64,000 nucleotides of DNA, from NCBI RefSeq assembly GCF_000003815.2, contig NC_049992.1, positions 806,562 to 870,561 on the forward strand, in the 5' to 3' direction. The notes under the pieces are model-generated. The model worked only from the letters and a program-made list of their open reading frames with translations, made no database searches and was not told the DNA's origin. Below, in pieces: positions 30,201-41,635 of the stretch; within the stretch, counting starts at the first letter, position 1, and every line of letters starts with the position of its first letter. The DNA is from Branchiostoma floridae (lineage: Eukaryota > Chordata > Leptocardii > Amphioxiformes > Branchiostomatidae). A program made the translations under genes and the position numbers.

Positions 30201-30560
30201 TAAGTTCCATGTGAAAGGAATGACTGTCTCTTTCGATCCAGGGTGTCCGGTGAGTCTGACGGGTACCGGCTGCACATTTCCGGGTATTCAGGCACCGCGG
30301 GAGACTCCATGACCTACAACAACGGAGAGAGGTTCTCCACTGTGGACAGGGACAATGATGTCTATAGCAACGGCCATTGTTCTCAGCAGCACGGACAGGG
30401 CGGCTGGTGGTTTTGGCAGTGCAGCTACTCCATTCTCAACGGCCGCTACCTGGGCAACTGTGGGAGCTCCTGTCCAGCTTATCAAGGTGTGGTGTGGCAC
30501 CACCGGAGAGGCGTGAGATACTCTCTGAAGTCTGTGTCTATGAAAATCAGGGCATCATAA
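27244..30560 (+). CDS. Fibrinogen-related protein A (FREP), 5 exons
   Basis: Exons 27244-27549, 28638-28740, 28942-29055, 29486-29702 and 30242-30560 sum to 1059 bp, 352 aa. Residues 1-21 are a signal peptide ([20 protein letters not shown]). Residues ~30-100 are a coiled coil with regular heptads ([18 protein letters not shown]), expected to trimerise. Exon 2 is a Ser/Thr/Pro/Gly linker. From ~140 comes a fibrinogen C-terminal domain: [53 protein letters not shown], the Ca-binding-type [15 protein letters not shown] and the final [10 protein letters not shown]. Such proteins (ficolins, FREPs) are secreted lectins that bind acetylated sugars or microbial surfaces. Ligand here unknown. The exon 2 acceptor is either ...gcag at 28634 or ...cgag at 28637; phase favours 28638. 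Confidence 0.9.
29291..29404. mobile_element. Fold-back MITE in FREP A intron 3
   Basis: Arms tagcctgagtaccatccgg and ccggatggtacctaggcta surround a core with gcgactgcatgtaaacgtcg. The same element sits at the same place in FREP B and in the D half of FREP C/D. Confidence 0.88.
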
Positions 30561-31473
30561 TTTCAGTTCTGTCTCCTAAGTCTAATCATATCCAGTTGTG
30601 CACGAAATAGTCTTTTTTTTACGTCCTGAAACAAAAATTTCGGATAAGAGATCACCACTAAATCAGAGTTCTGCGGTACCTACGACACAGTAGCCAAAAG
30701 TTACTGCTGAAGCATTTGGGACAAAAGTTATGATATCTACGGCGTTCTTTTATTTACCTTGAGTACCTGATCCTTACTTGATAAATAGTAACCGTAAGTG
30801 TTATCTATGAAGACATCCATGGAAACTATAGTTTCCAAGCAGACGTTGGGAGGTAAAATCGTCAAAATGTCTTGTTTCCCGTTTTAGTTAACAACGTTAG
30901 GAAGGAAGTTTGCAAAAGAGACGAGGAACTAAAAAACGGTACACAATTTTGCTTTCCAACACCTGCTTTGAGAATATGAAACAGTAAACCTAAACAGTAC
31001 ACCAAAGCATGTGGTCTTATTATCAAATATCATATAATCTGTACATACGCTCTGTACAAAAACATGTTTTTTTCACACTCTGGTTCATTTAACTTTGAAC
31101 TTGTGAAAGTACGGTACAATATTATAACGCAGCTCCATATAAAACGAAATATAAATAAAGCATGTGGAGAAACAACATAATATGATAATATTACTACCAT
31201 CAAGGCAGTCATTTGACCCGACTCAACGCGTCCGTAAGCTAGACTAGTATGTATAATCTCTAAGCAGATCCTACGGTAGTATAAGATAGTATCAAAAGCT
31301 GATACTATCTTATACTACCGTAGGATCTGTTTGGAGCCTATAGTATGTACACATTGCAAAAAACAACACCGATACTTCTGGTCTGTTCTCACTCTACTCC
31401 TTTTTTCGATCTTCTCCTTATCAAACATCATTCTCTTTCTTCTGTGACCTCTTTCAACAAACACATCCATACA
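30561..31473. other. Region downstream of FREP A
   Basis: The segment 30740-30960 matches 62330-62515 upstream of FREP E (tccaagcagacgttgggagg; aacgttaggaaggaagtttg), so it is part of the FREP duplication unit. A perfect 30-bp hairpin lies at 31265-31329. No gene was seen. Confidence 0.6.
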
Positions 31474-31792
31474 CAGGGCTCGAAATACTGCACCAGTAAA
31501 AATTACCTGCACCAGACAAATTTTACCTGCACCACTCTACATCTAGGAAGTATGGATCATACCAAAATTGTTGACCAACAATTGTTTTTTTTTTCTTTTC
31601 TACTTGATAGGTGGCAACAGTCAATGCAGCTAATAACAATCCATTTACACCTACATCATACGACATTTATGTATAAAACCCAGTACATGGACCAGTGCAG
31701 GTTAGGTGCAGATAGATACCAGAAATACCTGCATGCACAGCTCCAATATTACCCGCACTGATCTGCATATGCAGGTGGTATTTCGAGCCCTG
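31474..31792. mobile_element. Second copy of the CAGGGCTCGAAATA MITE
   Basis: Inverted termini cagggctcgaaata and tatttcgagccctg; interior colinear with 23888-24207. Confidence 0.88.
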
Positions 31793-31949
31793 AATACATG
31801 TACCCCTACGAAAGCCAGCTCCATTGATATCCCACGTAAATAGCCTTGCGAAATTAGAGGGCAGCATGTATCGGATCTCCCTGCCCCTTATGTGGGATCG
31901 CGGTCACATTCGTCCCACGACGTTTTCGTCCTAGGATTTTGAGTTTGTA

Positions 31950-32917
31950 CTACATACCCAGTCGCCAGAATGTCTTCAATTTGTTTCAAACCTGTCCTAT
32001 GACGTATGTGACCAATCTTTGAGAAATCAGGGTTCTAACGTATAACTCCGACCTCTCGATGAAGTCGCAAGACCGACGCCGACACCTTCACGACTGTCCT
32101 CAGGATGTCCTCGATCCGTCGCAAACCTGTCGCACGACTTATATAACGGGGGAATCCTCACAAATCAAGTTTGCAGCTCTGGCCACCCGATAAAGTTCGG
32201 GTTCACGCTTTTATATGACCATCCCGTCTGTTCTAAGAGAGTCGCAAGTATCCGTACGGCTCGTGACCGGGAAATCCTCACAAAACTCTGGTCACGACTT
32301 TGCACGACACAATCCCGACTGTTCTAAGAATGTCGCAAACCTGTCGCACGACTCATGTGACCAGAAAAACCTCCCAAATCACGTCTCCAGCTCGGGCCAC
32401 TCTATGAAGTTGGGTTTGACGATTTTATACGACACACTCACGACTGTTCTAAGAATGTCCCAAACCTGTCGCAAGCCTGTCGTAAGCCTGTCTTACGCCT
32501 TTTGTGACCAGAAAAACCTCCCAAATCACGTCTCCAGCTCGGGCCACTCTATGAAGTTGGGTTTGATGATTTTATACGACTCAATCACGACTGTTCTAAG
32601 AATGTCCTAAACCTGTCGCACGGCTTAGGTGACCGGGGAAACCTCACAAATTAAGTTTCCAATTCGGTTCGGTCTCACGATTCTATACGACACAATCACG
32701 ACTGTTCACGAAGTTCTCAATCTGTCCCAAGTCTGTCGTACGATTTATGTGACCGGAGAATCCTCCCAAATCACGTCTCCAGCTCCGGCCACTCTATGAA
32801 GTTGGGTTTGACGATTTTATACGACACACTCACGACTGTTCTAAGAATGTCCCAAACCTGTCGCAAGCCTGTCGTAAGCCTGTCGTACGCCTTTTGTGAC
32901 CAGAAAAACCTCCCAAA
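31950..32917 (-). repeat. Minisatellite derived from the 3' end of a Kelch exon
   Basis: About seven diverged units of ~60-150 bp. Many contain aaatcacgtctccagctc and ctatgaagttgggtttgacg, which are the reverse complement of the last ~45 bp of the Kelch coding exon (32918-33239) plus its immediate 3' flank. Units nearest the exon are best conserved, for example at 32371, 32518, 32763 and 32911. Others end in cgactgttctaagaatgtc and ctgtcgcaagcctgtcgta. Confidence 0.88.
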
Positions 32918-33239
32918 TCACGTCTCCAGCTCCGGCCACTCTATAAAGTTGGGTTTGACGATGGTGACGCAGCCGGAATAGCACCTGAGCTGCGGCACCG
33001 TGCCCACGTTGGTCCACGCGTCGCCCTCGGGATCGTAGCACTCCGTGATGTCCGTGAAGTAGCCTCCCGAGACGTAGATCTTGCCGCTGACGGCGCCGAT
33101 GGTGCCGTTCCCGTGCTCCTCGATCATGGAGGCGGCGGGGTTCCACTCGGAGCGCGCCGGGTCGAACACGTACATCTCCCGGGAGTCCGCCCCGATCAGG
33201 TAGATGAGTCCGTCTAGGCACACCGACTGCAGGCAGTAC
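32918..33239 (-). CDS. Terminal exon of a Kelch-repeat protein (KLHL-like), partial
   Basis: The exon follows a ttttag acceptor (33240-33241) and ends at a TGA. Its 106 complete codons give two Kelch blades: LDGLIYLIGADSREMYVFDP...EWNPAASMIEEHGNG and KIYVSGGYFTDITECYDP...AWTNVGTVPQLRCYSGCV, then KPNFIEWPELET. The blades belong to a beta-propeller like the substrate-binding half of KLHL proteins, which are Cullin-3 adaptors. No BTB, BACK or other Kelch exon was found on the minus strand up to the window end, so the remainder is either far upstream, in the gap, or lost. It could be an orphan exon. Confidence 0.8.
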
Positions 33240-33340
33240 CTAAAACGGACAAAGGCAGACAAATTTTAAGTAAGGTAAGATAGAGTTTACAGGACTTGAA
33301 GAAGTGTTAAATGTTTTACAGCATTATTTTTAATATGATA

Positions 33341-33400
33341 GGTAGATCAGCCCGTGTAAGCACCACCGACTGCAGGCAGTATTTGTAAACGGACAAATGT
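33341..33400 (-). pseudogene. Duplicated 5' edge of the Kelch exon
   Basis: The exon's first ~40 bp plus its acceptor flank are repeated about 140 bp upstream (accgactgcaggcagtattt against accgactgcaggcagtacct). The reading frame is not maintained. Confidence 0.85.
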
Positions 33401-33495
33401 GTGTGGTGTGTGTCGTGTGTGTATGTGTGCGTGTGTATGTGTGCGCGCGCGTGCGTGTGTGTCTCTGTGTGTGTGTTTTTGTGTGTGTGTGGTGA
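33395..33495. repeat. (GT)n microsatellite
   Basis: Impure GT/GC run just upstream of the duplicated Kelch exon edge. Confidence 0.95.
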
Positions 33496-33507
33496 ATGTA
33501 TATTGTT

Positions 33508-33583
33508 ATAATTTTCACGGTGAAGCGGACATCGCGAAAACCGCGAACATTAATCCACCGCGAACATTTCTGCATATACAGTA
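33508..33583 (+). mobile_element. Fragment of the TACTGTAAATGC MITE
   Basis: Only the right arm remains (gcgaaaaccgcgaacatta ... catttctgcatatacagta). Confidence 0.8.
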
Positions 33584-33989
33584 TTTTGCGTTGGCTTGCA
33601 AATGCTGTCGTGCTTGGCATTTACGACATGAATTCATGCGGTTGTCAAATGTACTGCAGCATCTTTTACTGCGAAATCTTTGAAACAGCTGATCTCTGAT
33701 ATGCAGATTGTTCTCACCTTTAAGAACTTCAAATAAATCAGATTTTATGGCTATTTCAATCAACAATTCAAAACCAGCTCGCAATTTCCAATTGTTTAAA
33801 AAAAATCTCTATCCGGACTATTTTTCCTCCGCGCCCTGTGAGTGCTTGACAATACAGATTGTTCTCACCTTTAAGAACTTAAAATAAATCAGATTTTATG
33901 GCTATTTCAATCAACAATTCAAAATCAACTCGCAATTTCCAATGTTTTTTTAAATCTCCGGATTACTTTTCCTCCGCGCCCTGCGGTTG

Positions 33990-34173
33990 CTTGAGTGGCG
34001 GATTGATACCTAAGTCGTTCTGGTCAGGACGGCACGCAGGCAGGTCGACCTTGAGAGTTCGGCGGATCTTTGGCAGTTACAGTTGCTTTGTGTCAGGTTT
34101 AAGGCGATATTTTCGGAGAAACCAGGTGCCAGATTCAACATCAAAACCCTTTCGTATCTGGGACACGTTGCAG
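33990..34173 (+). other. Conserved upstream (probably 5' UTR) exon of zinc-finger gene 1
   Basis: About 185 bp are strongly conserved with 40600-40791 upstream of zinc-finger gene 2 (ggcaggtcgaccttgagagt; aggcgatattttcggagaaa). Both copies end in the same donor, cag|gtacgtacgag, while flanking DNA is less alike. There is no shared long reading frame, so a non-coding first exon is likely. A tandem duplicate of its 5' flank lies at about 33705-33850. Confidence 0.65.
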
Positions 34174-34734
34174 GTACGTACGAGAAGCTGAAATGACAGT
34201 AGATTTAGACCAAAGAACGCGGCGTCATCGAAAATTTCTGACTGAAGTTTTGTGTCTCTCCATGATCTAAATCATGCCGTCTGGCGTCAAAATTGTTTTC
34301 GATCTGACTTTCCGAAATTCTTCTGAACCAACGTGCATTTAAAACAACGTGTTGACATCATGTTCTGTCAAGTATGTAGGAAATTACCTCTTGGGGAGGG
34401 GGGCGGAACGAAGTTTCCAACACAACAACAATGCTGAATGAGGACCGGTAGGGGTTTATCACTATCGTGTTAATTAACGCGTTAGATAAAATCAAAGAGG
34501 GACCAAAATGCTGTTTCATCGCATTACATTTTGGAATATCTACACGTAGTTTTTCCTATACTCGATTATGCATTGTGGTGACCACTAGTGCTGATTTTTC
34601 ATGCGAACCCAGTTAGTCGTGTGTGTTGCAAACCCCTTTGTGTGCCCTACTCCAAACTTCCCGCCAAATCCTCACCTCTGGATTCAATTTCCGCTCTGTA
34701 GCTGGGCAGAAAGGTGAAGACGTCGGGACGGTTC

Positions 34735-35620
34735 ACTAACTGCTGTAGGGACATGGGGATGGTTCAATAGCTATCGTTAGGACATGGGGATGGCTCACTA
34801 ACTGTTGCAGAGACATGTAGGCAGTTCACTAACTTGTGGGGGCATGGGGATGGCTCACTAACTGATGTAGGGACATGGGGGTGGCTCACTAACTGTCGCA
34901 GAGACATGTGGACAGTTCACTAATTTGCAGGGACATGGGGACAGTTCACTAACTTGTAGGGACATGGGGATGGTTCACTAACTGTTGTAGAGACATGGGG
35001 AGGGTTCACTAACAACTGTTGTAGGGACATGGTGATGGTTCACAAGCTATCGCAAGGACATGGGGATGGTTTACTAACTTATAGGGACATGAGGATGGTT
35101 CAATAACTTGTAGGCACATGGTGATGGTTATTAAACTGTTGTGGTACATGAGGATGGTTCACTAATCACTAACTGTTGTAAGGACATGGAGACGGTTCAC
35201 TAATTTGCAGGGATATGGGGGGAAGTTCACCAACTGTTGTTGGACATGGGGATGGTTCACTGTCTGTTTCATGGGCATGGGGATTGTACATTAACTGTTG
35301 CATGGACATGAGGACGGTTCAGTAACTGTTCTATGGACATGGGGACGGTTCACTGTTGTAGGGACATGGGGACGGTTAACTAACAGTTGTAGGATATGCC
35401 ATATAGGGACGGTTAAGTAACTTGCATGGACATGGGGATGGTTCACTAACCGTTGTGTGAACATGGGGGAAGTTCACTCAATGTTGCATGGACATGAGGA
35501 TGGTTCACCAACTGTTGCATGGTAATAGGGATGGTTCACTGTTGCATCAACTTGCATGGACATGGGGATGGCTTACTAACTGTTGTAGGGACATGGGCCG
35601 GTTCATGTCTTATTCTTGCC
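34735..35620. repeat. Intronic minisatellite of zinc-finger gene 1 (~30-37 bp unit)
   Basis: About 25 irregular units of gacatggggatggttcacta plus actgttgtag. It lies between the upstream exon and the coding exon. A shorter version (~8 units) lies at 41370-41635 in the paralogue. Confidence 0.92.
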
Positions 35621-35797
35621 AGGGCAAAAGGGAGTGTTTTAGGTACAGTATACTTCTGCAAAAGAGGGCATCTGATGTCTTTGTTTCTTTAGTGTAAGGC
35701 ATCCCAATAGGCAGCTTGTGACTAATTCAATATTAAAGCTGTAACAAATTGTTCACCTGATCTGATCTTTACAGAAGTGGTTCTGGGTGTTATCACC

Positions 35798-36985
35798 ATG
35801 GCAACGACTGGAGTCAGCTCTGAAGAGGTGGAAAGCACTTCGAAAGGGGAGTTTGGTGGAAGGAGTGTGACTGCAAAACACTACAAAAAGTACAGGTGTG
35901 AGGAGTGCAGCAAGCAGTTCAGAACGCTGAGTCATCTGAAGACTCACATTCGCACTCACACAGGTGAGAAACCGTACAGGTGTGAGGAGTGTAGGAGGCA
36001 GTTCACTGAGATGGGAAGTCTTACGAAACACATGCGGACTCACACACGGGATAAACCCTACAAGTGTGAGGAGTGCAGCAGGCAGTTCAGTGAGCTGGGT
36101 AATCTGAAGAGACACATGCGGACTCACACAGGGGAGAAACCCTACAGATGTGAGGAGTGCAGCAGGCAGTTCAGTCAGCTGGGTAACCTGGACAGTCACA
36201 TGCGGACTCACACAGGTGAGAAACCCTACAAGTGTGAGGAGTGCAGCAAGCAGTTCAGCAGGCTAGATGAACTGAAGTTACACATGCAGACTCACACAGG
36301 GGAGAAACCTCACAGATGTGAGGAGTGCAGCAGGCAGTTCCGTTGGTTGGGTTATCTAAAGACTCACATGCGGACTCACACAGGGGAGAAACCCTACAGA
36401 TGTGAGGCGTGCAGCAAGCAGTTCAGTGTGCTGAGTGCTCTGAAGACACATATACAGACGCACACAGGGGAGAAACCCTACAAGTGTGAGGAATGTGGCA
36501 AGTTGTTCTGCCGGTTAGAGGTGCTGAAGAAGCACATGCGAACTCATACAAGTGAGAAACCCTACAAGTGTGAGGAGTGCAGCAAGCAGTTTAGTGACCT
36601 GGGTAATCTGAAGAGACACATGCAGACTCACACAGGGGACAAACCTTACAGGTGTGAGGAGTGCAGCAAGCAGTTCAGTCAGCTGGGTCATCTGAAGACG
36701 CACATGCGTACTCACACAGGTGAGAAATCCTACAAATGTAAGGAGTGCAGCAAACAGTTTAGTCGGCCAGATGTTCTGAAGAGACACATGCGGACTCATA
36801 CAGGGGAGAAGCCCTACAGGTGTGAGGAGTGCAGCAAACAGTTCAGTGAGCTGGGAAGTCTGAAGAGACACATGAGGACTCACACGGGAGAGAAACCATA
36901 CACATGTGAGGATTGCAGCAGGCAGTTCAGTCATGTCTGCAATCTAAAAACACACATGCAAACTCACACTGGGCACATTTCTTAG
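35798..36985 (+). CDS. C2H2 zinc-finger protein 1, 13 fingers
   Basis: The coding exon follows an acceptor tctttacag (35774). The start chosen is the ATG at 35798 (caccATGGC), giving 395 aa. After a ~40-residue leader without a known domain come 13 uninterrupted fingers of the form [20 protein letters not shown], joined by TGEKP linkers, to the C-terminus. This is the poly-zinc-finger layout of DNA-binding proteins. Residues between Cys2 and His1 differ from finger to finger, so a long specific DNA site is likely. No KRAB, SCAN or BTB domain is visible. The closest relative is the gene at 41965-43293. Confidence 0.93.
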   Translation: MATTGVSSEEVESTSKGEFGGRSVTAKHYKKYRCEECSKQFRTLSHLKTHIRTHTGEKPYRCEECRRQFTEMGSLTKHMRTHTRDKPYKCEECSRQFSELGNLKRHMRTHTGEKPYRCEECSRQFSQLGNLDSHMRTHTGEKPYKCEECSKQFSRLDELKLHMQTHTGEKPHRCEECSRQFRWLGYLKTHMRTHTGEKPYRCEACSKQFSVLSALKTHIQTHTGEKPYKCEECGKLFCRLEVLKKHMRTHTSEKPYKCEECSKQFSDLGNLKRHMQTHTGDKPYRCEECSKQFSQLGHLKTHMRTHTGEKSYKCKECSKQFSRPDVLKRHMRTHTGEKPYRCEECSKQFSELGSLKRHMRTHTGEKPYTCEDCSRQFSHVCNLKTHMQTHTGHIS

Positions 36986-38035
36986 GATGTGATGAGTGTT
37001 AGATATATCTTCTTTAGGCCACACCAAATTTGTTGCTTCTCAGAATGGCCTGTCAAATTTTTCTCAGTTTGAAAATAAAAATTGGGCACACCTCCCATTG
37101 ACAGTCTGCAAATACATGTACTCGTTTAGGTTATACACACCTATTTGAAGCATGTAAGTACCGAGAAAAAAGACATCGATATAAAAAGAAGGTTTTTCCA
37201 ATTACCAACATTTGTATACTAATTATACCAATTATAGATAACCTTTTACTAGTCATTTGTACCAGTCAGCTGGCCATGTAGACTCAGCGCAGTAGAGATG
37301 GCTAAAAGTAGCTTTCGTTAGTTTTGTTGTAAACTTTCTTGCAAAAAGTGAGCCTCTACCAGGCTCCAAAAGTTGCTAGAAAAATTATAGTAGAAATTGG
37401 CCAATAGACAGACAACACCCCAGAGGTGTTAGCCAGGCAAAAGTTACAGTTGATGACATAGGGACACATTTTGGCCGGCTAACTCTGTAAGGCTTGTTAA
37501 CTGCCTACTTGGTCAAATACTTCTATTTTCCCAGGGACGTGTAGCCTGGTAGAGGATTACAAAAGTATACTTTTTACGCTGTTACTGTTAGTATATTTCT
37601 GTTTATAATGTAGCTATTAGTGCTGTTGGACTGATGTGAAGCATTTTCATAGCATTTAGAGTTTTCCTTTTATAAAATTTCTTTTGATTTTTTTTGCTTT
37701 ATCTCAATCAGATGAGAATGTAACAAAGGATTTAGAGCAGAAATAACTGCTTATATGCATCCTTTTAAATTCTATATGTTTTATATCAATCAAGACACTT
37801 TTTCTCTTTGTTTCTAATCAGTTTAGTATTTTATTCAAACTGTTCTATATTGTTGTGTTACTGTTAGATTTAGGCATATAGTTTGAGTTTCAAATGGTAG
37901 TGAAAGAAGAAGTGTTAATAATTATGTATAGTTAAGTCATGTTCTTGCTATATAACTGAGTTCTTTGTACACAACCAAATGTTTTATTCAAGCAGACATT
38001 TGGGTACACAAGTCATGAACAATCTACCTGTACTC
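36986..38035. other. Region downstream of zinc-finger gene 1
   Basis: AT-rich, probably including the 3' UTR. A fold-back element lies about 37352-37555 with termini agcctctaccaggct and agcctggtagagg. The same terminus occurs at 24390 and 44575. Confidence 0.5.
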
Positions 38036-38087
38036 TCTAAGCAGACCTTTCCGCCAGGGGTCGCGGTTTTTAGCGTCTTACTCCCTT

Positions 38088-38280
38088 TATACCCCCCTCA
38101 CATTAGGCGAAAATGGATCGGATGACGAGTCTGCGAGCTCTAAATTACGAGGAGGCATGACCCTGACGGGAAGGGGGAACTCTGCCATTTCTTCGTCGGC
38201 ATCAGGGTCATGCCTCCTCGTAATTTAGAGCTCGCCTACACGTCGTCCCATCGATTTTCGCTATATGTGACGGGGGTATA
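38088..38280. mobile_element. MITE, TATACCCCTGTCACA family, nested in a larger fold-back
   Basis: 193 bp with long inverted arms (tacgaggaggcatgaccctg and cagggtcatgcctcctcgta) and termini tatacccccctcaca/tgtgacgggggtata. It is inserted between two outer inverted arms near 38040-38065 and 38297-38330 (ccgccaggggtcgc and gcccctggcagaaag). Confidence 0.88.
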
Positions 38281-38584
38281 AGGACATTACAAATGGCGAC
38301 CACTATTGGCCCCTGGCAGAAAGATCTGTCTATGCACATGTGTACATATTGGGACTGCACCTGCTAGCAGTAACACCTAGCCGTAGTGCGAAGTAGCATC
38401 AGTCCCGAGGAAGGTAACAGACGTTCAATTAGATGCTGGTTATTGAATAAAACACTTGATTTTGTACAAATTATTTTCCATCCTTTATTCTGTATTATCG
38501 TGTAGCCAGGCACCGTGGACCAATCAGAAGGCCCCGTTCCACGTTGGTTATGACGCCATAACACATAGTTTCTGGCCAGCCCGG

Positions 38585-38665
38585 TGTGTATCGCTCCTTC
38601 TGATTGGTCAGAATGAATCGAAACCGGTGTCGATTCATTCTGACCAATCAGAAGGAGTGATACAC
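38585..38665. repeat. Near-perfect 35-bp inverted repeat with CCAAT motifs
   Basis: Arms gtgtatcgctccttctgatt... and their inverse (one mismatch) surround a ~9-bp loop. Each arm contains ATTGG/CCAAT. Further ccaatcagaag and ccaatcc motifs flank the hairpin at 38518 and 38693. Confidence 0.85.
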
Positions 38666-39229
38666 AGGAAAGTAAGGGGTATGCAGCCATTGGCCAATCC
38701 AAAGGAGCGAAACATATGCCAGAGCAGAGGGAATAATCAAACGGAATGCTTCGTACATTCTGCAGTCCATGTTTCAGTTATTTTGGGGCCAACTTGGAGT
38801 CCACTTTCACCTGTTACATTCAACTTCAAGTAACATAATGAATCAGCTTTGACATTATTTCAAGCCTTGTAACTGAACAAAATTTGACAGACATTATATG
38901 TTGTTCAAATTCACTGTTCAAATTTATTGAATGTACTGTATGATGGATGTATGTATTATAAAGGAATTTGTCGCTTAAATGGGTCAGTTTGAATAGGCTA
39001 CTAGTATATGATAATAACGTTAATGACCCGCCTGTTCCTCATAGAATCGTCTTTATTCAGTGGTTATAGCAATGGACCACATGCCCGTAGCCAGGGGTGG
39101 GGGGGTGGGGGTCGGAAGAACACGCCAGAAGATCCACTTTTTCACACTCAAAGGTCCGCTTTTTACACTAGTTCTTTATTTTTTTTAATGGCGGACTGAC
39201 TGGCATTTTACACTAGTAGAAATTTCAAT

Positions 39230-39520
39230 TAATCTAAGCGAGTCTATCAGCAAAATTTGCCCCAGAAATTGCAGGAAATGGCGTTTCAGAGGGTCCAGGT
39301 TTCAAAATTTCTCGGACCTCCATTGTGACGCCTTACATCTTCGCTGTCGGACTTATATGTTGGGGGGAGTCACCCTTAAAGACTTTCGCCAAAAGCTTTG
39401 TGTATCTTTAATAGAAATTCTGTTACACTTGGCTTTAAGTCTTCCAGCAATTTTTGCCAGTCAAAATGCAGGAAATAGCGTTTCAGAGCGTCAAGATTTC
39501 AATGTTTTCCAGGGGAGCAC
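39230..39520 (-). repeat. Copy of the ~200-bp repeat seen at 8340-9010
   Basis: Two units in opposite orientation: cagcaaaatttgcc...gcgtttcagagggtcca and gccagtcaaaatgcaggaaa...gcgtttcagagcgtcaag. Confidence 0.75.
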
Positions 39521-39679
39521 TAAAAAGAACCCCCAAACTAAAATTCTGGCTATGGGCATGGACCAGACGTTATAACACCATATACTAGTACACCTCGGGG
39601 CGGGTCATTAACCCTCAATTATCAATTGCAATCTGATGACTGTTGAGGTTATTACTGTTAATCTGCCATGATAATGAAG

Positions 39680-40081
39680 TACGCCAAAAAAATAGTTACT
39701 CAAGCAACTGGATATGGTTTTGAAACGGTCAGACGTTTCGGATAAAATCCACTATCCTTCGTCAGTGACACTGAAGTGACCTGGAAGAAACAGGTCCTTT
39801 ATACTCTAACTATGAATGAAGACAATTTCAGTCATCCAATAGGAAACGTTAAAGACAATTCAGACTGAAGACAATTTGGATTCCAAAGGGAACAAAGGTG
39901 AGGCAAAGTCAAGCTGAAGACAATTTGGCTTACAAAGGATAGCAAGGCTAAGACACAGTTCATGCAAATGGCTCAATTAGCTCCTGTTGTTTTAGTTACA
40001 GGGGGGGGGTTCCATGCGTAGCCCCCCTAGATATGGTTTCCAAAACCATATCCAGTTGCTTGAGTAACTATTTTTGGCGTA
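39680..40081. mobile_element. Non-autonomous element with 40-bp terminal inverted repeats
   Basis: Starts tacgccaaaaaaatagttac and ends gtaactatttttggcgta; inner arms caactggatatggttttg are also inverted. The interior contains a hammerhead-like motif at 39735-39765 and tandem cagactgaagacaatttgg repeats. Confidence 0.85.
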
Positions 40082-40599
40082 TTACCTGGATGTCTAACCT
40101 TCATCAACGCATAATAATGAAGCTCTTAATTTGCAGTTCTACAATCATCTAGGTAACACATTTCATAAAAACTGTTAAAACTAGCAGAACGTACTTTTGT
40201 AGTCCTTTGTTTCTTATGTTCTGTATGCCTTGGTATGCCTAGGGATGTTAAAAATGCAAAAGTTGAACTTAAAGCTTTAATAGTGTCTGATCTGCATTTG
40301 TCTTCTCTTTTGAAGTATATTTGTAACATCATATTGGAACAAATTTCAATGCCCTGGTTTCATTACAACAGCAGAAACAACACTGAGTGACAAGAGGACA
40401 TGACTTTCACATGATAAACTTTGCAGCCTCTTTACTCTGAAATCTTTGCAATGGCGAATGCATGACAGATCATTTTCCATCATAAGAAAAGTCAAATTTT
40501 ATAGATTTGTTGACCAATATTTCAAAACCAAATCATACTTCCCGAAGTTCCGGATGATTTTAAACTCTCTTCCCGCACTATTTTCCCTCCGCGCCCTGT

Positions 40600-40791
40600 G
40601 ATGAGTGATTGGGTGGCGGATGTATACCTACACCGTTCTGTTCAGGATAGCACGCCGGCAGGTCGACCTTGAGAGTTCTGCGAATCTTTGGCAATTACAG
40701 GAGCTTTGTCTCAGGTTTCAGGCGATATTTTCGGAGAAATCAGGTGCCATATTCAGCATCCAGACCCGATCTTATCTGGGACACGTTACAG
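40600..40791 (+). other. Conserved upstream (probably 5' UTR) exon of zinc-finger gene 2
   Basis: Paralogue of 33990-34173, same donor ca|g|gtacgtacg at 40791/40792. The region downstream (agaacgcggcg, ccgtctggcgtcaaa) is also conserved, so the pair belongs to one duplicated locus. Confidence 0.65.
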
Positions 40792-41369
40792 GTACGTACG
40801 AGAAGCTGTGATGGTAGGTTTAGACCAGAGAACGCGGCGGGATCGAAAATAATTTTCTGACTTAAGTTTTGTGGGTGACTATCCTTGATAATATTTTAAT
40901 ACCGTCTGGCGTCAAACTGTTTTCGATCTGACCTTCGGAAATTCTTCTGAAACAACGTGCATCTAAAAAAACGTGTTAACATGATGTTTTGTACTCCGAT
41001 TTGCATGAAATAGCGTGTGTGGGGTGGGGGGTGGGGGTAGAAACGAAGTTTCCAACACAACAATACACAACAATGCTGCATGAGGATCATTAGGGGTTTA
41101 TGGGATCATGTTTCTTCACGTTTCTAGATAAATTCAAAGAGGATCCAACAATCAGCTTAAACATATTGCAGTGCGAAATTTTCGTATGAAGTTTTGTCCC
41201 TGAAGTCAACTATTGTGGAGGCCACTAGTGCCGATTTTTCATACGAACCTAGTTGGTTAGTCTTGTGTGTTGCAAACCCCTTTGTGAGCCCCGCCCCAAA
41301 ACTTTCCGCCAAATTCTCACATCTGGATTTCATTTCCGCCCTGAAGCCAGATGGGTTAGGGTCAAGACC

Positions 41370-41635
41370 TGGGGACGGTTCACTAACTGTTGTAGGGACA
41401 TGGGAAGGGTTTACTAGCTTGCATGGACATGGGGGCTGTTCATTAACTGTTGCAGGGACACGGAGATGGTTCACTTATCGCCAACTGATACTGGATGGCC
41501 ATGGGGACAGTTCACTAACTTACATAGACATGGGGACCGTCCACTAATCGAGGCATGGGCATGGGGGCGGTTCACTAACTGTTGCAGGATGTGGATATGG
41601 GTCACTAACTGTAACTGTTGTAGGGACATGGGGAA
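41370..41635. repeat. Intronic minisatellite of zinc-finger gene 2
   Basis: Short version of the array at 34735-35620 (gacatggggacggttcacta type units). Confidence 0.9.
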
